Both the position numbers and the translations under genes were made by a program. A stretch of DNA of 41,034 nt from CAYVOX01 sp964453035 (GTDB lineage Bacteria > Chloroflexota > Anaerolineae > Anaerolineales > Anaerolineaceae): the NCBI GenBank assembly GCA_964453035.1, contig CAYVOX010000012.1, positions 1 to 41,034 on the forward strand. The letters run 5' to 3'. Of this stretch, positions 7,918 through 16,836 are shown piece after piece. The notes below the pieces were generated by a model, which was given only the letters and a program-made list of their open reading frames with translations, was not told the origin of the DNA and searched no databases. Position 1 is the first letter of the stretch. Every line of letters starts with the position of its first letter.

Positions 7918-9520
7918 GGCTGTCATCCTCCAACACAAAAGGCTGCTGCCCGGTGATGGCGCGTGAAATGACTTCAAAAGTGGGCAACTGAAGCTGCCCC
8001 ACGGAGAAACCTTTCAATCTCACGTAACCGCGCCAGATGCCGTCCTCTTTGAGCAGGGTATCAAACGGCAGCGCCACGCGGAAAAGCTGCATGTAGAGAA
8101 AGCGGCGCGCATTTTGAACAAACTCAGCAGGCACGTCGATTTTTTCAGTCGTCAGGAAGCGTTCAGCCTGCATCCGGTGCGCTGCGGGGGAATTCGGAAA
8201 GAACACCATCGGCAGCTGCGTATAGCGCGATTTACCGCCGCTCAATACCGGCGCGCCCAGCAGAACGGCTTCCAGGCCGATGGTGGAATTGTAAACCATC
8301 ACGAACCTGGCGTGCTGGATGAGCTCATAGGAGCTGAAGTACTGGTCGGAAGGCACAAAGAGAAGGTTCGCTTGCTCGCCCGCCCCGCTCTTCTTCACCC
8401 AGTCCGCCACGCTCTCCAGGCTTTCCTTACCCGGGCGGGTTTCATCAGGGTGCGCCCGAATCACAAACAACGTATCAGCGTGTGCCCGCGCAATCTCCAG
8501 CACCTGGTCAAGCCAGGCGAACATGTGCTCAAACACCACGTTGGCGTGGGATTGGCTGGTGTCAAAAATGACGTTGGTAAAGACCGGCACAATCTGTCTG
8601 TAACCTCTGGCGCGCTGCCAGAAGATCTCGCTGAGGCTGCGCATCTCGGGCCAGAAGCGGATGCCCGCCATGCTGAAGTTACCCTGGAAGCGCTGCTCAA
8701 GGTAGGCATCCAGCCGCGCGTTTTGCGCCTGGCTCAGTGTAAAATCTTCAGGCACCTCGATGGGATAGGCCGTCGCCTCGCCGTGAGTGAAAAAGGCCGT
8801 GAAGGGCGCGTGAGCCACCTCGTGCGTTACCACGGGTATGCCGCGCTGCTGCGCCGCCCACCGCGCCGCCGCCTCCGGGTAGGACATGCCATTAAAAATC
8901 AGCAGCGCCTGCGGCTGAACAGAATCCAGCAGACTTCCCATCGCGCCAATGATGTTCCAGGCGGAGAGGATGTACTCACGGAATAACGTCTGCGTTGCCG
9001 CATCATCTGCCAGGTGGTGGCGTCTTAGGATCCAGCGCAGAGAGGGCAACACCAACGCCCCGAGCGGAGCATCCCGGTAGGTGAAAGTCTGCATTTGCTC
9101 TGTGCTCAAGCCTGCAAGAGCTTGCTGCAGGGCAGCGTCGGGTGTAAATTCCAACCAGCGCGTATCCGCTCCGGCAAAAACCGCCTGCGATTGCTCAACG
9201 CACCCCGCGCAGGGCGGGTTGGCCTGTGGGTTATCACGCTGGGTACCCAGCACGCAGCGGCTCATCCCGCGGCGGCAAACGGCGTGCACCACCGGCACGC
9301 CGCGCATGCGCAATCCCCAGGCTGCCAGCAGCGAAAACCCGGCATTCTGGCTCATCCCCTGCAAACGCGTGGATGCATTAAAGACTACCACCGGTTTACC
9401 CGTGGCAGGCGGCGCCGAGGTTGCCACCTGCAGGGCAGCTTTTTTCCACCGCTGGTTGTTGCGCCACAAGCGCCAGCGCCACTTCAGAGCCCACGCGTAG
9501 TGTGATAATGAAGCGCTCAT
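7910..9520 (-). CDS. HP-motif capsule-type glycosyltransferase with N-terminal Cys quartet
   Basis: About 536 aa with two Rossmann-like halves. The C-terminal half has VIRAHPDE (His357-Pro358) and VYNSTIGLEAVLLGAPV (from about 409). This R-x-HP plus VY-(S/T)T arrangement is seen in capsule glycosyltransferases of the KpsC/KpsS and polysialyltransferase type, where the HP pair contacts CMP. The N-terminal half carries four cysteines spaced C-x6-C-x14-C-x2-C (about 82, 89, 104, 107), possibly a metal site. The frame also opens at a TTG at 9529; the ATG at 9520, preceded by GAGGGG, is preferred. Likely transfer of a CMP-activated sugar to the growing glycan; the exact reaction is inferred. Confidence 0.72.
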   Translation of the reverse strand: MSASLSHYAWALKWRWRLWRNNQRWKKAALQVATSAPPATGKPVVVFNASTRLQGMSQNAGFSLLAAWGLRMRGVPVVHAVCRRGMSRCVLGTQRDNPQANPPCAGCVEQSQAVFAGADTRWLEFTPDAALQQALAGLSTEQMQTFTYRDAPLGALVLPSLRWILRRHHLADDAATQTLFREYILSAWNIIGAMGSLLDSVQPQALLIFNGMSYPEAAARWAAQQRGIPVVTHEVAHAPFTAFFTHGEATAYPIEVPEDFTLSQAQNARLDAYLEQRFQGNFSMAGIRFWPEMRSLSEIFWQRARGYRQIVPVFTNVIFDTSQSHANVVFEHMFAWLDQVLEIARAHADTLFVIRAHPDETRPGKESLESVADWVKKSGAGEQANLLFVPSDQYFSSYELIQHARFVMVYNSTIGLEAVLLGAPVLSGGKSRYTQLPMVFFPNSPAAHRMQAERFLTTEKIDVPAEFVQNARRFLYMQLFRVALPFDTLLKEDGIWRGYVRLKGFSVGQLQLPTFEVISRAITGQQPFVLEDDSHG

Positions 9521-9525
9521 ACCCC

Positions 9526-10398
9526 TCAACTGTGCCGGCGCAGGCGCTTCATCGAAGCTTTTTCGCTGTCGTAAACCGTCTTCACGCCGTCACCCAGCGA
9601 TTGCTCAGTGACGCGGATGTACTTCACCAGGCGTTCAACGCCTTGCGGTTCCACGCTTGCCGCCTGGTCGCTGCCCCACATGGCGCGGTCCAGGGTGATG
9701 TGCCGTTCAACCAGGCAGGCGCCCAGCGCTACCGCAACCGCTGAAGGTACCAGCCCCACCTCATGCCCCGAATAGCCAATGGGGCAGGGGAAAACCTGGC
9801 GCAGGGTAGGGATCATTTTCAGGTTCAATTCGTTCGGGTCGCAGGGATAGGTGCTGGTGGCATGCGTGATGAGCAAATTATCCAATCCCAACACGCCCAC
9901 CGCCGCGTGAATCTGCTCCATGGTGGACATGCCCGTCGAAAGGATGAGCGCTCGCCCGGTTGAACGCAGCTTTTTCAGCAAAACATGGTCGGTAAGCAGC
10001 GCGGAGGGAATTTTGTAGCAAACGGGGTTAAAGGCTTCCAAAAAGTCAACCGAGACTGTATCCCACACCGAAGCAAACCAGGTGATGCCCAGCTCTTTGC
10101 AGTAGCGGTCAATCTCGCGGTACTCTTCCTCCTCAAATTCCACTTCATAGCGATAATCGAGGTAGCTGATGTAGCCCCAGGGCGTCTCACGCATCACATC
10201 GCGCTGCTCGGGCGGCACGCACAGCTCCGGCGTCCGTTTTTGAAGTTTGACGGCATCCATGCCGTGCATATGCGCCACCTGGATCAGCTTTTTGGCGTTC
10301 TCCAGGCTGCCGTTATGGTTGATGCCAATCTCCCCTACGATGTACGTGGGGTGACCATCCCCCACCATTCGCTCGCCAATCTTAATCTCACGCGCCAT
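9526..10398 (-). CDS. NeuB-family nonulosonate synthase lacking the SAF domain
   Basis: A 290-aa NeuB-type TIM barrel that condenses phosphoenolpyruvate with a C6 sugar to make a C9 2-keto acid. It has VGEIGINHNG (Glu23, Asn27, His28), KLQKR at 51-55, SALLTDH, ILSTGMST, HATSTYPC, GYSGHEVG and ERHITLDRAMWGSDQ. The WGSDQ block (in place of the GPDH block seen in the second NeuB here) resembles the GSDH of animal sialic-acid-9-phosphate synthase. The usual C-terminal antifreeze-like SAF domain (about 60 aa) is absent; the frame ends naturally at MKRLRRHS. ATG at 10398 with GGAGG six bases upstream, a strong start. The gene directly follows the NeuA-phosphatase fusion, so the pair probably makes and activates one nonulosonate. 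Confidence 0.9.
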   Translation of the reverse strand: MAREIKIGERMVGDGHPTYIVGEIGINHNGSLENAKKLIQVAHMHGMDAVKLQKRTPELCVPPEQRDVMRETPWGYISYLDYRYEVEFEEEEYREIDRYCKELGITWFASVWDTVSVDFLEAFNPVCYKIPSALLTDHVLLKKLRSTGRALILSTGMSTMEQIHAAVGVLGLDNLLITHATSTYPCDPNELNLKMIPTLRQVFPCPIGYSGHEVGLVPSAVAVALGACLVERHITLDRAMWGSDQAASVEPQGVERLVKYIRVTEQSLGDGVKTVYDSEKASMKRLRRHS

Positions 10399-10410
10399 TG
10401 AAAACCTCCT

Positions 10411-11637
10411 CTAAATCTTCTGTAAAATCAAATCACACAATTCACGCACGGCGCCGTGCCCGCCGCGGAGTTTCAACACCAGGTCGGCTTCGCGCGCCAC
10501 CTGAGGGTGCGCGTCTGCCGGGGCAACAGTATACCCCGCCAGCGGAAAACACGGCAAGTCATTGACGTCGTTACCCATATAAATCACTTCCACCGGGTTC
10601 ACCCCTTTTTCAGCCATTAACGTCTTCAGGGCGCTGGCCTTATCTGTGACGGCCTGCAGCACCGGCAGCTTGAGCTTACGGCAGCGCGCCGCCACCACCG
10701 GGTTGGTCTCGCGCGAGAGCACCACCAGCTCAACGCTGGTCTGCTCGCGCAGCATGCCCAGCCCCAGGCTGTCGCTGCGGTTGGCGGCAATTTGCTCGTG
10801 ACCAGCTTCATCCACCCACACCCGATTATCGGTCATCACGCCGTCAAAATCAAACACCACCAGGCTCACCTTTTTGGGAAAGGCTCGCCGCTGCCTGCCG
10901 GGGGAGACGATGGGCAAGCCGGTTTGCTCCAGTAGCCATTCGGCTTTTTGCAAATCCAGCAGCCCGTCAATATCCACGGTGTAACGTGGATCAATCATCA
11001 ACCCCTTAATGACCGGCCCGCTCATCGAGTTTTGCTCCACAATCACCCGCGGGCGGATGGCATCAATGTGCCCGGTCTGCCAGAAAGTAGGCGGCAGCAC
11101 CTGGCGCGGAGCATTGTACGCCTCAGGCACGCCGTCCACGGTGAGCAGTGGGCGCATGCGACTACTTTGCGAGTCCACGCGCCACATCTTGTGCGGGTTC
11201 TGTCCCGAAGGCACCACCCCGCGCACCGAATCCACCTCCGGGTCAGCCAGCAGCAAGTTGACGGCTTCATCCACCAGGCCAGGAGGGCGTAAAGGGGAGG
11301 TGGGGCGCAGTTGCACCACCACGTCCGGGAAATACCCCTCGTGCTGCGCCAGCCAACCCAGCGCGTGCTGGAAAACCGGCAGGTCGAGGGTGCTGTCCTG
11401 CGCAAACTCCGCCGGGCGCATGAAGGGAATTTCCGCGCCAAACTGGCGTGCCACCGCGGCAATCTCCTCGTCATCAGTCGAAACAATCGTCCGGGTGACC
11501 GTTTTGGCCTGCAAGCCCGCCGCAATGCTGTATGAAATGAGCGGGTACCCCGCCAGCAGGCGCACGTTCTTGCGCGGCAGACCCTTCGAGCCGCCCCGCG
11601 CCGGGATGATCGCCAGTATTTCAGGGCGCTCTACCAT
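10411..11637 (-). CDS. NeuA-like cytidylyltransferase fused to a KdsC-like HAD phosphatase
   Basis: A 408-aa bifunctional protein. Residues 1-240 are an acylneuraminate cytidylyltransferase (IIPARGGSKGLPRKN at 10-24, RPTSPLR at 111-117). Residues 255-408 are a type C0 HAD phosphatase with nucleophile Asp263/Asp265 in VFDFDGVMTDN, Ser308, Lys333 and GNDVND at 355-360. All four HAD motifs look intact, unlike the degenerate C-terminal domain of vertebrate CMAS. A working phosphatase in the same chain suggests that a nonulosonate-9-phosphate is dephosphorylated before CMP activation, as in KDN biosynthesis. The ATG at 11637 overlaps the upstream SDR stop by 7 bp (ATGGTAG). Confidence 0.92.
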   Translation of the reverse strand: MVERPEILAIIPARGGSKGLPRKNVRLLAGYPLISYSIAAGLQAKTVTRTIVSTDDEEIAAVARQFGAEIPFMRPAEFAQDSTLDLPVFQHALGWLAQHEGYFPDVVVQLRPTSPLRPPGLVDEAVNLLLADPEVDSVRGVVPSGQNPHKMWRVDSQSSRMRPLLTVDGVPEAYNAPRQVLPPTFWQTGHIDAIRPRVIVEQNSMSGPVIKGLMIDPRYTVDIDGLLDLQKAEWLLEQTGLPIVSPGRQRRAFPKKVSLVVFDFDGVMTDNRVWVDEAGHEQIAANRSDSLGLGMLREQTSVELVVLSRETNPVVAARCRKLKLPVLQAVTDKASALKTLMAEKGVNPVEVIYMGNDVNDLPCFPLAGYTVAPADAHPQVAREADLVLKLRGGHGAVRELCDLILQKI

Positions 11638-12455
11638 GCCGTCCAGCCCCCATCCACCACCACATTGGATCCAGTCATGTAGCTGGAAGCCTCCGAGGCT
11701 AAAAACAACAGCGCGCCGTTCATTTCATCCAGGTGCGCCATGCGCCCCATCACCGTGCGAGCCGAGTAATTCTGGGTGAAGGTTTCATCGTGGTTGTTAT
11801 ACACCCCGCCGGGAGTCAGCGCGTTGGCGCGGATATTTTTGCCCGCGTAATAGGTAGCCACGTAGCGCGTCAGCCCCAGCACCCCTGCCTTAGTCACCGA
11901 ATAATACACCGGTTTGTAGGATTGGCTATCCTGCCCTGGTTTGCGGTAGATGCGCTGGTCTGGACCGGCCAGCCCGTAGGTGGAGCAGATAAAAATCATC
12001 ACGCCGTGCTCCTGCGCCAGCATGGGTTTTGAAGCCGCCTGCGCGCACAGGAACAACCCGGTCAGGTTCACATCCAGGGCAGCTTTCCACTGGTCGAGGG
12101 GGTAATCCTCAAACGCCCCACCCCCGCGCACGTTAGACCCAGGCTCAACCTTGGGGTCTAGCGCAGCGCTGCACACCAGAATATTCAACCGACCGAAAGC
12201 CTTGAGGGTGCGCTCGACCATTTCGTTGACGGATTCAGGCCGGGTGACATCCACCCCCACGCCGAGCGCCTGCCCGCCCTCCCGGGTGATGCCCTGCGAC
12301 ACTTTTTCCGCGGTGCTTTCACTCAGGTCGGCTGCGACCACTGCCGCACCCGCCTGCGCCAGCGTGGCGCAGAACTGCTTGCCCAGCAGACCAGCGCCGC
12401 CTGTTACAACCGCCACCTGCCCTTTGAGATTGAACTTATCAAGGATGTTGCTCAT
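11631..12455 (-). CDS. PtmA-like SDR oxidoreductase
   Basis: A 274-aa SDR resembling the flagellin-glycosylation protein PtmA: GGAGLLG near residue 20, Ser158, Tyr185 and Lys189 in YYSVTKAG, followed by RYVATYYAGKNIRANALTPGGV and a GSNVVVDGG end. PtmA-type SDRs occur beside NeuB/NeuA genes in legionaminic-acid and related loci. The ATG at 12455 has GGGAG eight bases upstream; GTG and CTG codons just before it are less likely. It ends inside the first codons of the NeuA fusion gene. It probably modifies a nonulosonate or its precursor; the exact carbon is unknown. Confidence 0.85.
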   Translation of the reverse strand: MSNILDKFNLKGQVAVVTGGAGLLGKQFCATLAQAGAAVVAADLSESTAEKVSQGITREGGQALGVGVDVTRPESVNEMVERTLKAFGRLNILVCSAALDPKVEPGSNVRGGGAFEDYPLDQWKAALDVNLTGLFLCAQAASKPMLAQEHGVMIFICSTYGLAGPDQRIYRKPGQDSQSYKPVYYSVTKAGVLGLTRYVATYYAGKNIRANALTPGGVYNNHDETFTQNYSARTVMGRMAHLDEMNGALLFLASEASSYMTGSNVVVDGGWTAW

Positions 12456-12490
12456 CAGCACACTCCCATTGTTTAGTCTTTCAGTCCATC

Positions 12491-12496
12491 ATTATA
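12491..12496 (-). promoter_or_regulatory. possible internal -10 box
   Basis: A perfect TATAAT on the minus strand overlaps the stop codon of the Gfo/Idh gene, 35 bases before the PtmA-like start. No convincing -35 box lies 16-18 bp upstream, so an internal promoter for the PtmA-like SDR, NeuA fusion and NeuB genes is possible but weakly supported. Confidence 0.25.
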
Positions 12497-13493
12497 ACTT
12501 TGAAACGCCCAAACGCACCATGGCGCCCGTCCCTGCCGATTGACGCGCCGCCAGGGCCAGTTCCAACGCTGCCAGGCCGTCATCCAGGCTGCACATGGGC
12601 TGCTCCTTACCTTCCACCACTTTGATGAAATGCTTCAGTTCGTCAATGAACAGCACGTTGCGCTCAAACCCTTCCGGCGCCGAGATGACCTCCCAGCCCT
12701 GCTTTTCAGCCGAGTAGAGGAATGCCGCCCCGCTGGAAGCCTCCCAGCGAATCATACCCTGCGAGCCGATGATTTCAAGCGTGTGGCTGGGGGGGCGCTG
12801 CACATAATCCAGGTGCACTGTTCCCACAGCGCCGCTGGCGAAGCGCAAGCCAATCTCAGCGGTATCCTCAACATTCAACCCCAGGTCGCCCAGCGAGCCG
12901 GAAAACGACCAGAGCGCATCCACCTTGCCCAGCAGCCAGCGCAGGTAATCCAGCGGGTGAGTCAAAGTGAGGATCACCCCGCCGCCCAGGTCAGGACGGG
13001 CGGCGTAGCTCTGGCGGTAATCTTCCCACGGGTGCCAGTTGGGCAGGTATTCGCCCCAGTGCGCCCGCGCCGAAACCACCTTGCCCACCGCGCCCTCTGC
13101 CAGCCACCAGGCAACCTTTTGCAGGGTAGGGTGGTAGCGGAACTGGAAGCCCACCAGCGCCCTCCCTCCGCCCCGCCCCAGGGCAGCCTTGAGCTCCTCC
13201 GTGTCGGCCAAATCGTGTGAAACCGGTTTCTCAATCAACAGGCTGCAGCCGGCTTCCGCCGCCGGGATTCCGACAGCCAGGTGCAGGGCGGTGGGGTTGG
13301 CAATGATGACGGCATCCGGCTTGTGCGCCAGGGCTGCCTTCAGATCCGTTTCCACCGGGATACCGGCAATTTCATCTTCAGGCAGGGTGCTCTGATGGGT
13401 GCGGTAGAGCAGGATGTCCTTCTCTCCCAGCGCCTGCAGGTTGCGCAGGTGCCGGCGCCCAATTGAACCAAAACCTGCTATCAAAAATTTCAT
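12492..13493 (-). CDS. Gfo/Idh/MocA family oxidoreductase
   Basis: A 333-aa NAD(P)-dependent sugar oxidoreductase: GFGSIG at 7-12, EKP at 88-90 (the family's conserved lysine), and GGGVILTLTHPLDYL at 170-184 with His179 and Asp182 in the active-site position. The C-terminal beta-sheet domain is full length. Together with the PtmA-like SDR, NeuA and NeuB genes it matches the gene set of ptm-type nonulosonate loci, where such enzymes act on hexose precursors or side chains. ATG at 13493; the gene follows the preceding stop (TAG at 13496) by 2 bp, with GGAGA ahead. Confidence 0.9.
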   Translation of the reverse strand: MKFLIAGFGSIGRRHLRNLQALGEKDILLYRTHQSTLPEDEIAGIPVETDLKAALAHKPDAVIIANPTALHLAVGIPAAEAGCSLLIEKPVSHDLADTEELKAALGRGGGRALVGFQFRYHPTLQKVAWWLAEGAVGKVVSARAHWGEYLPNWHPWEDYRQSYAARPDLGGGVILTLTHPLDYLRWLLGKVDALWSFSGSLGDLGLNVEDTAEIGLRFASGAVGTVHLDYVQRPPSHTLEIIGSQGMIRWEASSGAAFLYSAEKQGWEVISAPEGFERNVLFIDELKHFIKVVEGKEQPMCSLDDGLAALELALAARQSAGTGAMVRLGVSKL

Positions 13494-13495
13494 GG

Positions 13496-14944
13496 CTACT
13501 TCTCTCCTGTCTGCAGAATGCGTTTCACCAGGTACTCGCCTGTGCGCTGGCCGGCGTTCCCATCCGTGAAGGTTACCTCATCCCGGATGAACTTCTGGCG
13601 CTTTTGCGCGTCCAGTTGCGGGTCGCGCAGGTAGGCATTTATCGCGGTCTTCAACGTTTCCTCGTTAAAGGCAACCCGCCCCGCTCCCGCCTCGCGGAAG
13701 CGCAGGTGGGTGGGCCATTCGCCAATTTCCTTCAGCGAAAGCGAGAACTTTCCAGGGGTATTCCAGCCATTCGGCGCATCCAGGCACACGCTCACAATCG
13801 GTCGCTCGTGAATGGCCGTCTCAACCACCATCGTCGAATACACCGTGAGGAAGACATCCGAGTAGGCCATCATCGAAGCTTTCTCGGGCATATCTTCGCC
13901 AGAATAGTACCCCAGCTCACCGCCCAGCGGCACCGGCTCAACCAGGTGAACATGCGGTAAAGTCTGCGCCAGTTGCCGCATCTGGTGGGCTTCTTTTTCG
14001 TAGAGCGAATTCTTCATAAAATGATTGGGGTGCAGGCGGATGAGCAATTGCGCGGGCTGCTCAAACGCATCGGCTGCCACCAGGCGCGCCAGGGTTTCAA
14101 CATTGCGATAGTTGGGCGAGAAGCTCACAAAGCTGCACGCAAAGGAAAGCAGCTTGCGCTGCGGGTCCAGGCCGTGCAGCGCATAGTATTCGTCCTTTGG
14201 CATCAGCCAGGTTTTGCGGAAATAACCGTCATACGAAGGGATGCCGCCAATGTTGACCTGTTCCGGTTGCCAGTCCGAACCAAACACCAGTTCCTGCTTT
14301 TGAATCTCGGACCAGCAGGTGATCCAGTTGACCTTTGCGCCGGGCAGACGGTAGCTGGAAGGGTTATCCCACCCCACGATCACCGCGCCGGTATCCACGC
14401 CGCGCTGGGCAGCCTCGCGCAGCACAAACCGGTCGTAGCGCCAGCCGGGTGTGCTGGCAATCACCGCCTGCGGCTGGTACTTCTCGAACAGGTCGGCGTA
14501 AATATTGGAGGTATAGCGGTCCTGCAGGTTCACCAGGGTTTTCCGGGCCGCAGCCGAGCGCCTCAGGATGCCTTTCAATGCCCCAATCAGCGGCAGCAGC
14601 ATCTTCGCGCGCGGCGAGGATTCCACCTGCATCTGGCGCCAGTGGCCGTCCATTGCCTGGGTGTTAACCTGTTTCGAGCCGCCCATCCAGCGCAAAAAAT
14701 GCATCCAGTATTGCATGGAGTGGTCTTTCGTCTCAAAATACTGGCGCGCTTTGTCCAGGCGCAGCCCCTCAACACTCAGCCCGGGCTGCCCAAAGCGGGC
14801 GATAATCTGCTCCTTGAGGCCGTCATCGGTTAACAGCACCACCTCAATGCCAGCCTTGAGCAGCGTGGGGAGCACATCCGTTTGTAAAAAGTAAACCACT
14901 GCCAGGCCGTGATCGGCGCTGATAAATACGCGTTTAGAATTCAA
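13496..14944 (-). CDS. HP-motif GT-B-like glycosyltransferase, surface carbohydrate biosynthesis
   Basis: A 482-aa protein with a GT-B look: an N-terminal half opening with KRVFISADHGLAVVYFL, and a C-terminal half with LIRLHPNH (His305-Pro306), then VYSTMVVETAIHERPIV (from 368). The HP pair and VYST loop recur in the two other long transferases of this operon. The start is a TTG at 14944, preceded seven bases upstream by GGAG; no ATG fits better. It lies next to the PtmA/NeuA/NeuB module and is a candidate for transferring that module's CMP-sugar. No close named homologue is recognised. Confidence 0.7.
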   Translation of the reverse strand: MNSKRVFISADHGLAVVYFLQTDVLPTLLKAGIEVVLLTDDGLKEQIIARFGQPGLSVEGLRLDKARQYFETKDHSMQYWMHFLRWMGGSKQVNTQAMDGHWRQMQVESSPRAKMLLPLIGALKGILRRSAAARKTLVNLQDRYTSNIYADLFEKYQPQAVIASTPGWRYDRFVLREAAQRGVDTGAVIVGWDNPSSYRLPGAKVNWITCWSEIQKQELVFGSDWQPEQVNIGGIPSYDGYFRKTWLMPKDEYYALHGLDPQRKLLSFACSFVSFSPNYRNVETLARLVAADAFEQPAQLLIRLHPNHFMKNSLYEKEAHQMRQLAQTLPHVHLVEPVPLGGELGYYSGEDMPEKASMMAYSDVFLTVYSTMVVETAIHERPIVSVCLDAPNGWNTPGKFSLSLKEIGEWPTHLRFREAGAGRVAFNEETLKTAINAYLRDPQLDAQKRQKFIRDEVTFTDGNAGQRTGEYLVKRILQTGEK

Positions 14945-14962
14945 TCGACAACTCCTGTCCTT

Positions 14963-15910
14963 CTATCGGTCGTAGTACCATTTGAAAATGGCATCGTAGA
15001 GCCCCAGCAGTGCCTTCTTGATGGGCGGAAAATCCAGCACAGCCGTATTTTTCCGCGTTTTTACCGCCCCGGTCTTATCCAGCTTCAACCCACTCACCGT
15101 GTTGCTCATATTCATCGCCAGCGGGTCGCTGACCATCAACCGCAGGAAGCCTGCGGCGTTCATGCGCTGGTCCAGCTGCTTCACCTGCCCCATCGGGCGG
15201 TCCATGCTGAACGGCAAAAACTGCTCCAGGGTTAGCTTGCGGGCGCAAAACTGCCAGTGCGACGCGCCCACGTAAGCCGTCACGCCCTGGAAGGTCAGGC
15301 GCACATCCTGCGTGGTGCGGTAATGCTCGTTGATGGTTTCTTCAGATTGCCCCAGGCTGCGGTTGAATTCCGCCAGGGTCTGCTCGGGCACCAGCTGTCC
15401 CTCCTCCACCACCACGCCCGGCGTCTGCCGCGCCCAGGTCAGCGATTCGCTATAGAATTCCGGGTTGGTGCGGAAGGGACGGGCAGTCACCATGCCAACG
15501 TTGGGATAGGTTTCCAGCAACTGCACCGAACGAGACAGCCAACCCGGCGCAAACAGGCAATCGTTATCCGTGTAGACGATGATCTCACCCGGCGCGCCGC
15601 CCAGCATCATGTTCCACGCGCCGCCCTTTCCCAGGTTCTTCTCGGAAAGCATCAGGTATTGGATGCGCCCTTCATCTTGCTGCTCACGCAGGTAAGCCAC
15701 CACCTCTTCGCAACTGCCGTTATCAAACACCAGCAGGTCGTAAGGCATATCGGTATTTTGCCAGATGCTCCCCAGGCAGGCTTTGAGCACATCCAGCATC
15801 TCAGCGTAGAATCCGCTGAGAAACGGAATGTAATTCAACACCGCCACCGTGATGCGCTGCGGTTGGGTCACTTCTTTGACGTACTTCGCCGGGTTCTGAC
15901 CTTTTCTCAT
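14963..15910 (-). CDS. GT2-like glycosyltransferase
   Basis: A 315-aa GT-A enzyme. After a 20-residue lead it shows VAVLNYIPFL, the nucleotide-binding VFDNGSCEE, NLGKGGAWNMML and the metal motif TDNDCLF. The C-terminal part ends in a basic amphipathic segment (LLGLYDAIFKWYYDR), which may bind the membrane face. The ATG at 15910 overlaps the upstream stop by 4 bp (ATGA), so the two genes are translationally coupled. Substrate unknown. Confidence 0.85.
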   Translation of the reverse strand: MRKGQNPAKYVKEVTQPQRITVAVLNYIPFLSGFYAEMLDVLKACLGSIWQNTDMPYDLLVFDNGSCEEVVAYLREQQDEGRIQYLMLSEKNLGKGGAWNMMLGGAPGEIIVYTDNDCLFAPGWLSRSVQLLETYPNVGMVTARPFRTNPEFYSESLTWARQTPGVVVEEGQLVPEQTLAEFNRSLGQSEETINEHYRTTQDVRLTFQGVTAYVGASHWQFCARKLTLEQFLPFSMDRPMGQVKQLDQRMNAAGFLRLMVSDPLAMNMSNTVSGLKLDKTGAVKTRKNTAVLDFPPIKKALLGLYDAIFKWYYDR

Positions 15911-16833
15911 CCTGTCTCTCCACCTCTGCGGCGCAAAGCGGCGCGGAAATCACGGTACGCTCTCACGGGGTGAAATAGCGCGTGGGTTAGTTGCGCCAGT
16001 GGGTATGAATGCAGCCTGATGAGCGGAAAAATCTCCACCTCACGCCAGAATTTTCCCCAATCCAGCCGGGCAGGCAGTAATTTTCCTCCTGCCAGGCGGG
16101 TATCGGTATCCGCCAGGTGAAAAATCACCTTGCGCCCGCCCGCCAGGCGAATGTTTTCAAACGTCTCGGGCTGGCGGTAATGCGGCTGTCCGTTGGCAAA
16201 ATGTGAGTAATCGTGGTTCTGGTGCACAATCTGGATGGATTCGGTAGCGTCAACCACCTTCCAGCCGCGCTGGCGCGCCTCGTAAATCATCCAGTTATCC
16301 CATCCGGCGCGTCCAATGGCAAAATCGGGCATTTTGGTGAAGCAAGCCCTCGGGTAGATGAAGTAATCGCTGCCGGTGCGCGCGTGCAGCCTGCCACGCG
16401 ACCTCAAATCAAGCTGCAGGCGCTCAACCCACCCCGCCGAGAAATCCATCGCCTCCAGCACATCCAGGTCCCAGCGCTGCCCCACCACCAAAAAGCGCTG
16501 CGCCTGTTCCAGCACCTGTCGCGCTGCGCTGACGAAATCCGGCAGCAGCAAAATATCCGCATTGACGCACGCCAGCAGGGGGCTTTCGTTAACCCGGCGG
16601 GCCAGGTCAAACATACTGCTCACTAGCGGCGTGCCGCTGGCATTGCGCTTAACTCCAGAGATATGGCGCACGCCCAGTTCAACCGCTGCCTCAGCCAGGC
16701 CCTCTTCCTCGCCCAGCAGCACCACCTCAACTTCCGGTAACAGAGTCCACGAGCGGATGGCATTACGCTGGATGGTGGCGATATGCGCATTGGTAAAAGG
16801 CTTGGGGGCTGTGAACAGGGTAATCAGAGCCAT
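15907..16833 (-). CDS. GT-A-type glycosyltransferase-like protein
   Basis: A 308-aa protein opening with LITLFTAPKPFTNAHIATIQRNAI, a pattern of GT-A-like proteins that track a list of donor positions. The likely metal motif is NADILLL, and GRAGWDNWMIYEARQRGW is a conserved acceptor-side block. It probably adds one residue to the polysaccharide. The ATG at 16833 has AAGG seven bases upstream; it starts 3 bp after the SpsF-like gene stop. The sugar is unknown. Confidence 0.7.
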   Translation of the reverse strand: MALITLFTAPKPFTNAHIATIQRNAIRSWTLLPEVEVVLLGEEEGLAEAAVELGVRHISGVKRNASGTPLVSSMFDLARRVNESPLLACVNADILLLPDFVSAARQVLEQAQRFLVVGQRWDLDVLEAMDFSAGWVERLQLDLRSRGRLHARTGSDYFIYPRACFTKMPDFAIGRAGWDNWMIYEARQRGWKVVDATESIQIVHQNHDYSHFANGQPHYRQPETFENIRLAGGRKVIFHLADTDTRLAGGKLLPARLDWGKFWREVEIFPLIRLHSYPLAQLTHALFHPVRAYRDFRAALRRRGGETG

Positions 16834-16836
16834 TGC

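Noticed and set aside
12491..12496. Confident internal promoter before the PtmA-like gene
   Set aside because: Only the -10 hexamer is good; no -35 at 16-18 bp and it lies in a stop codon, so it is listed only at low confidence.
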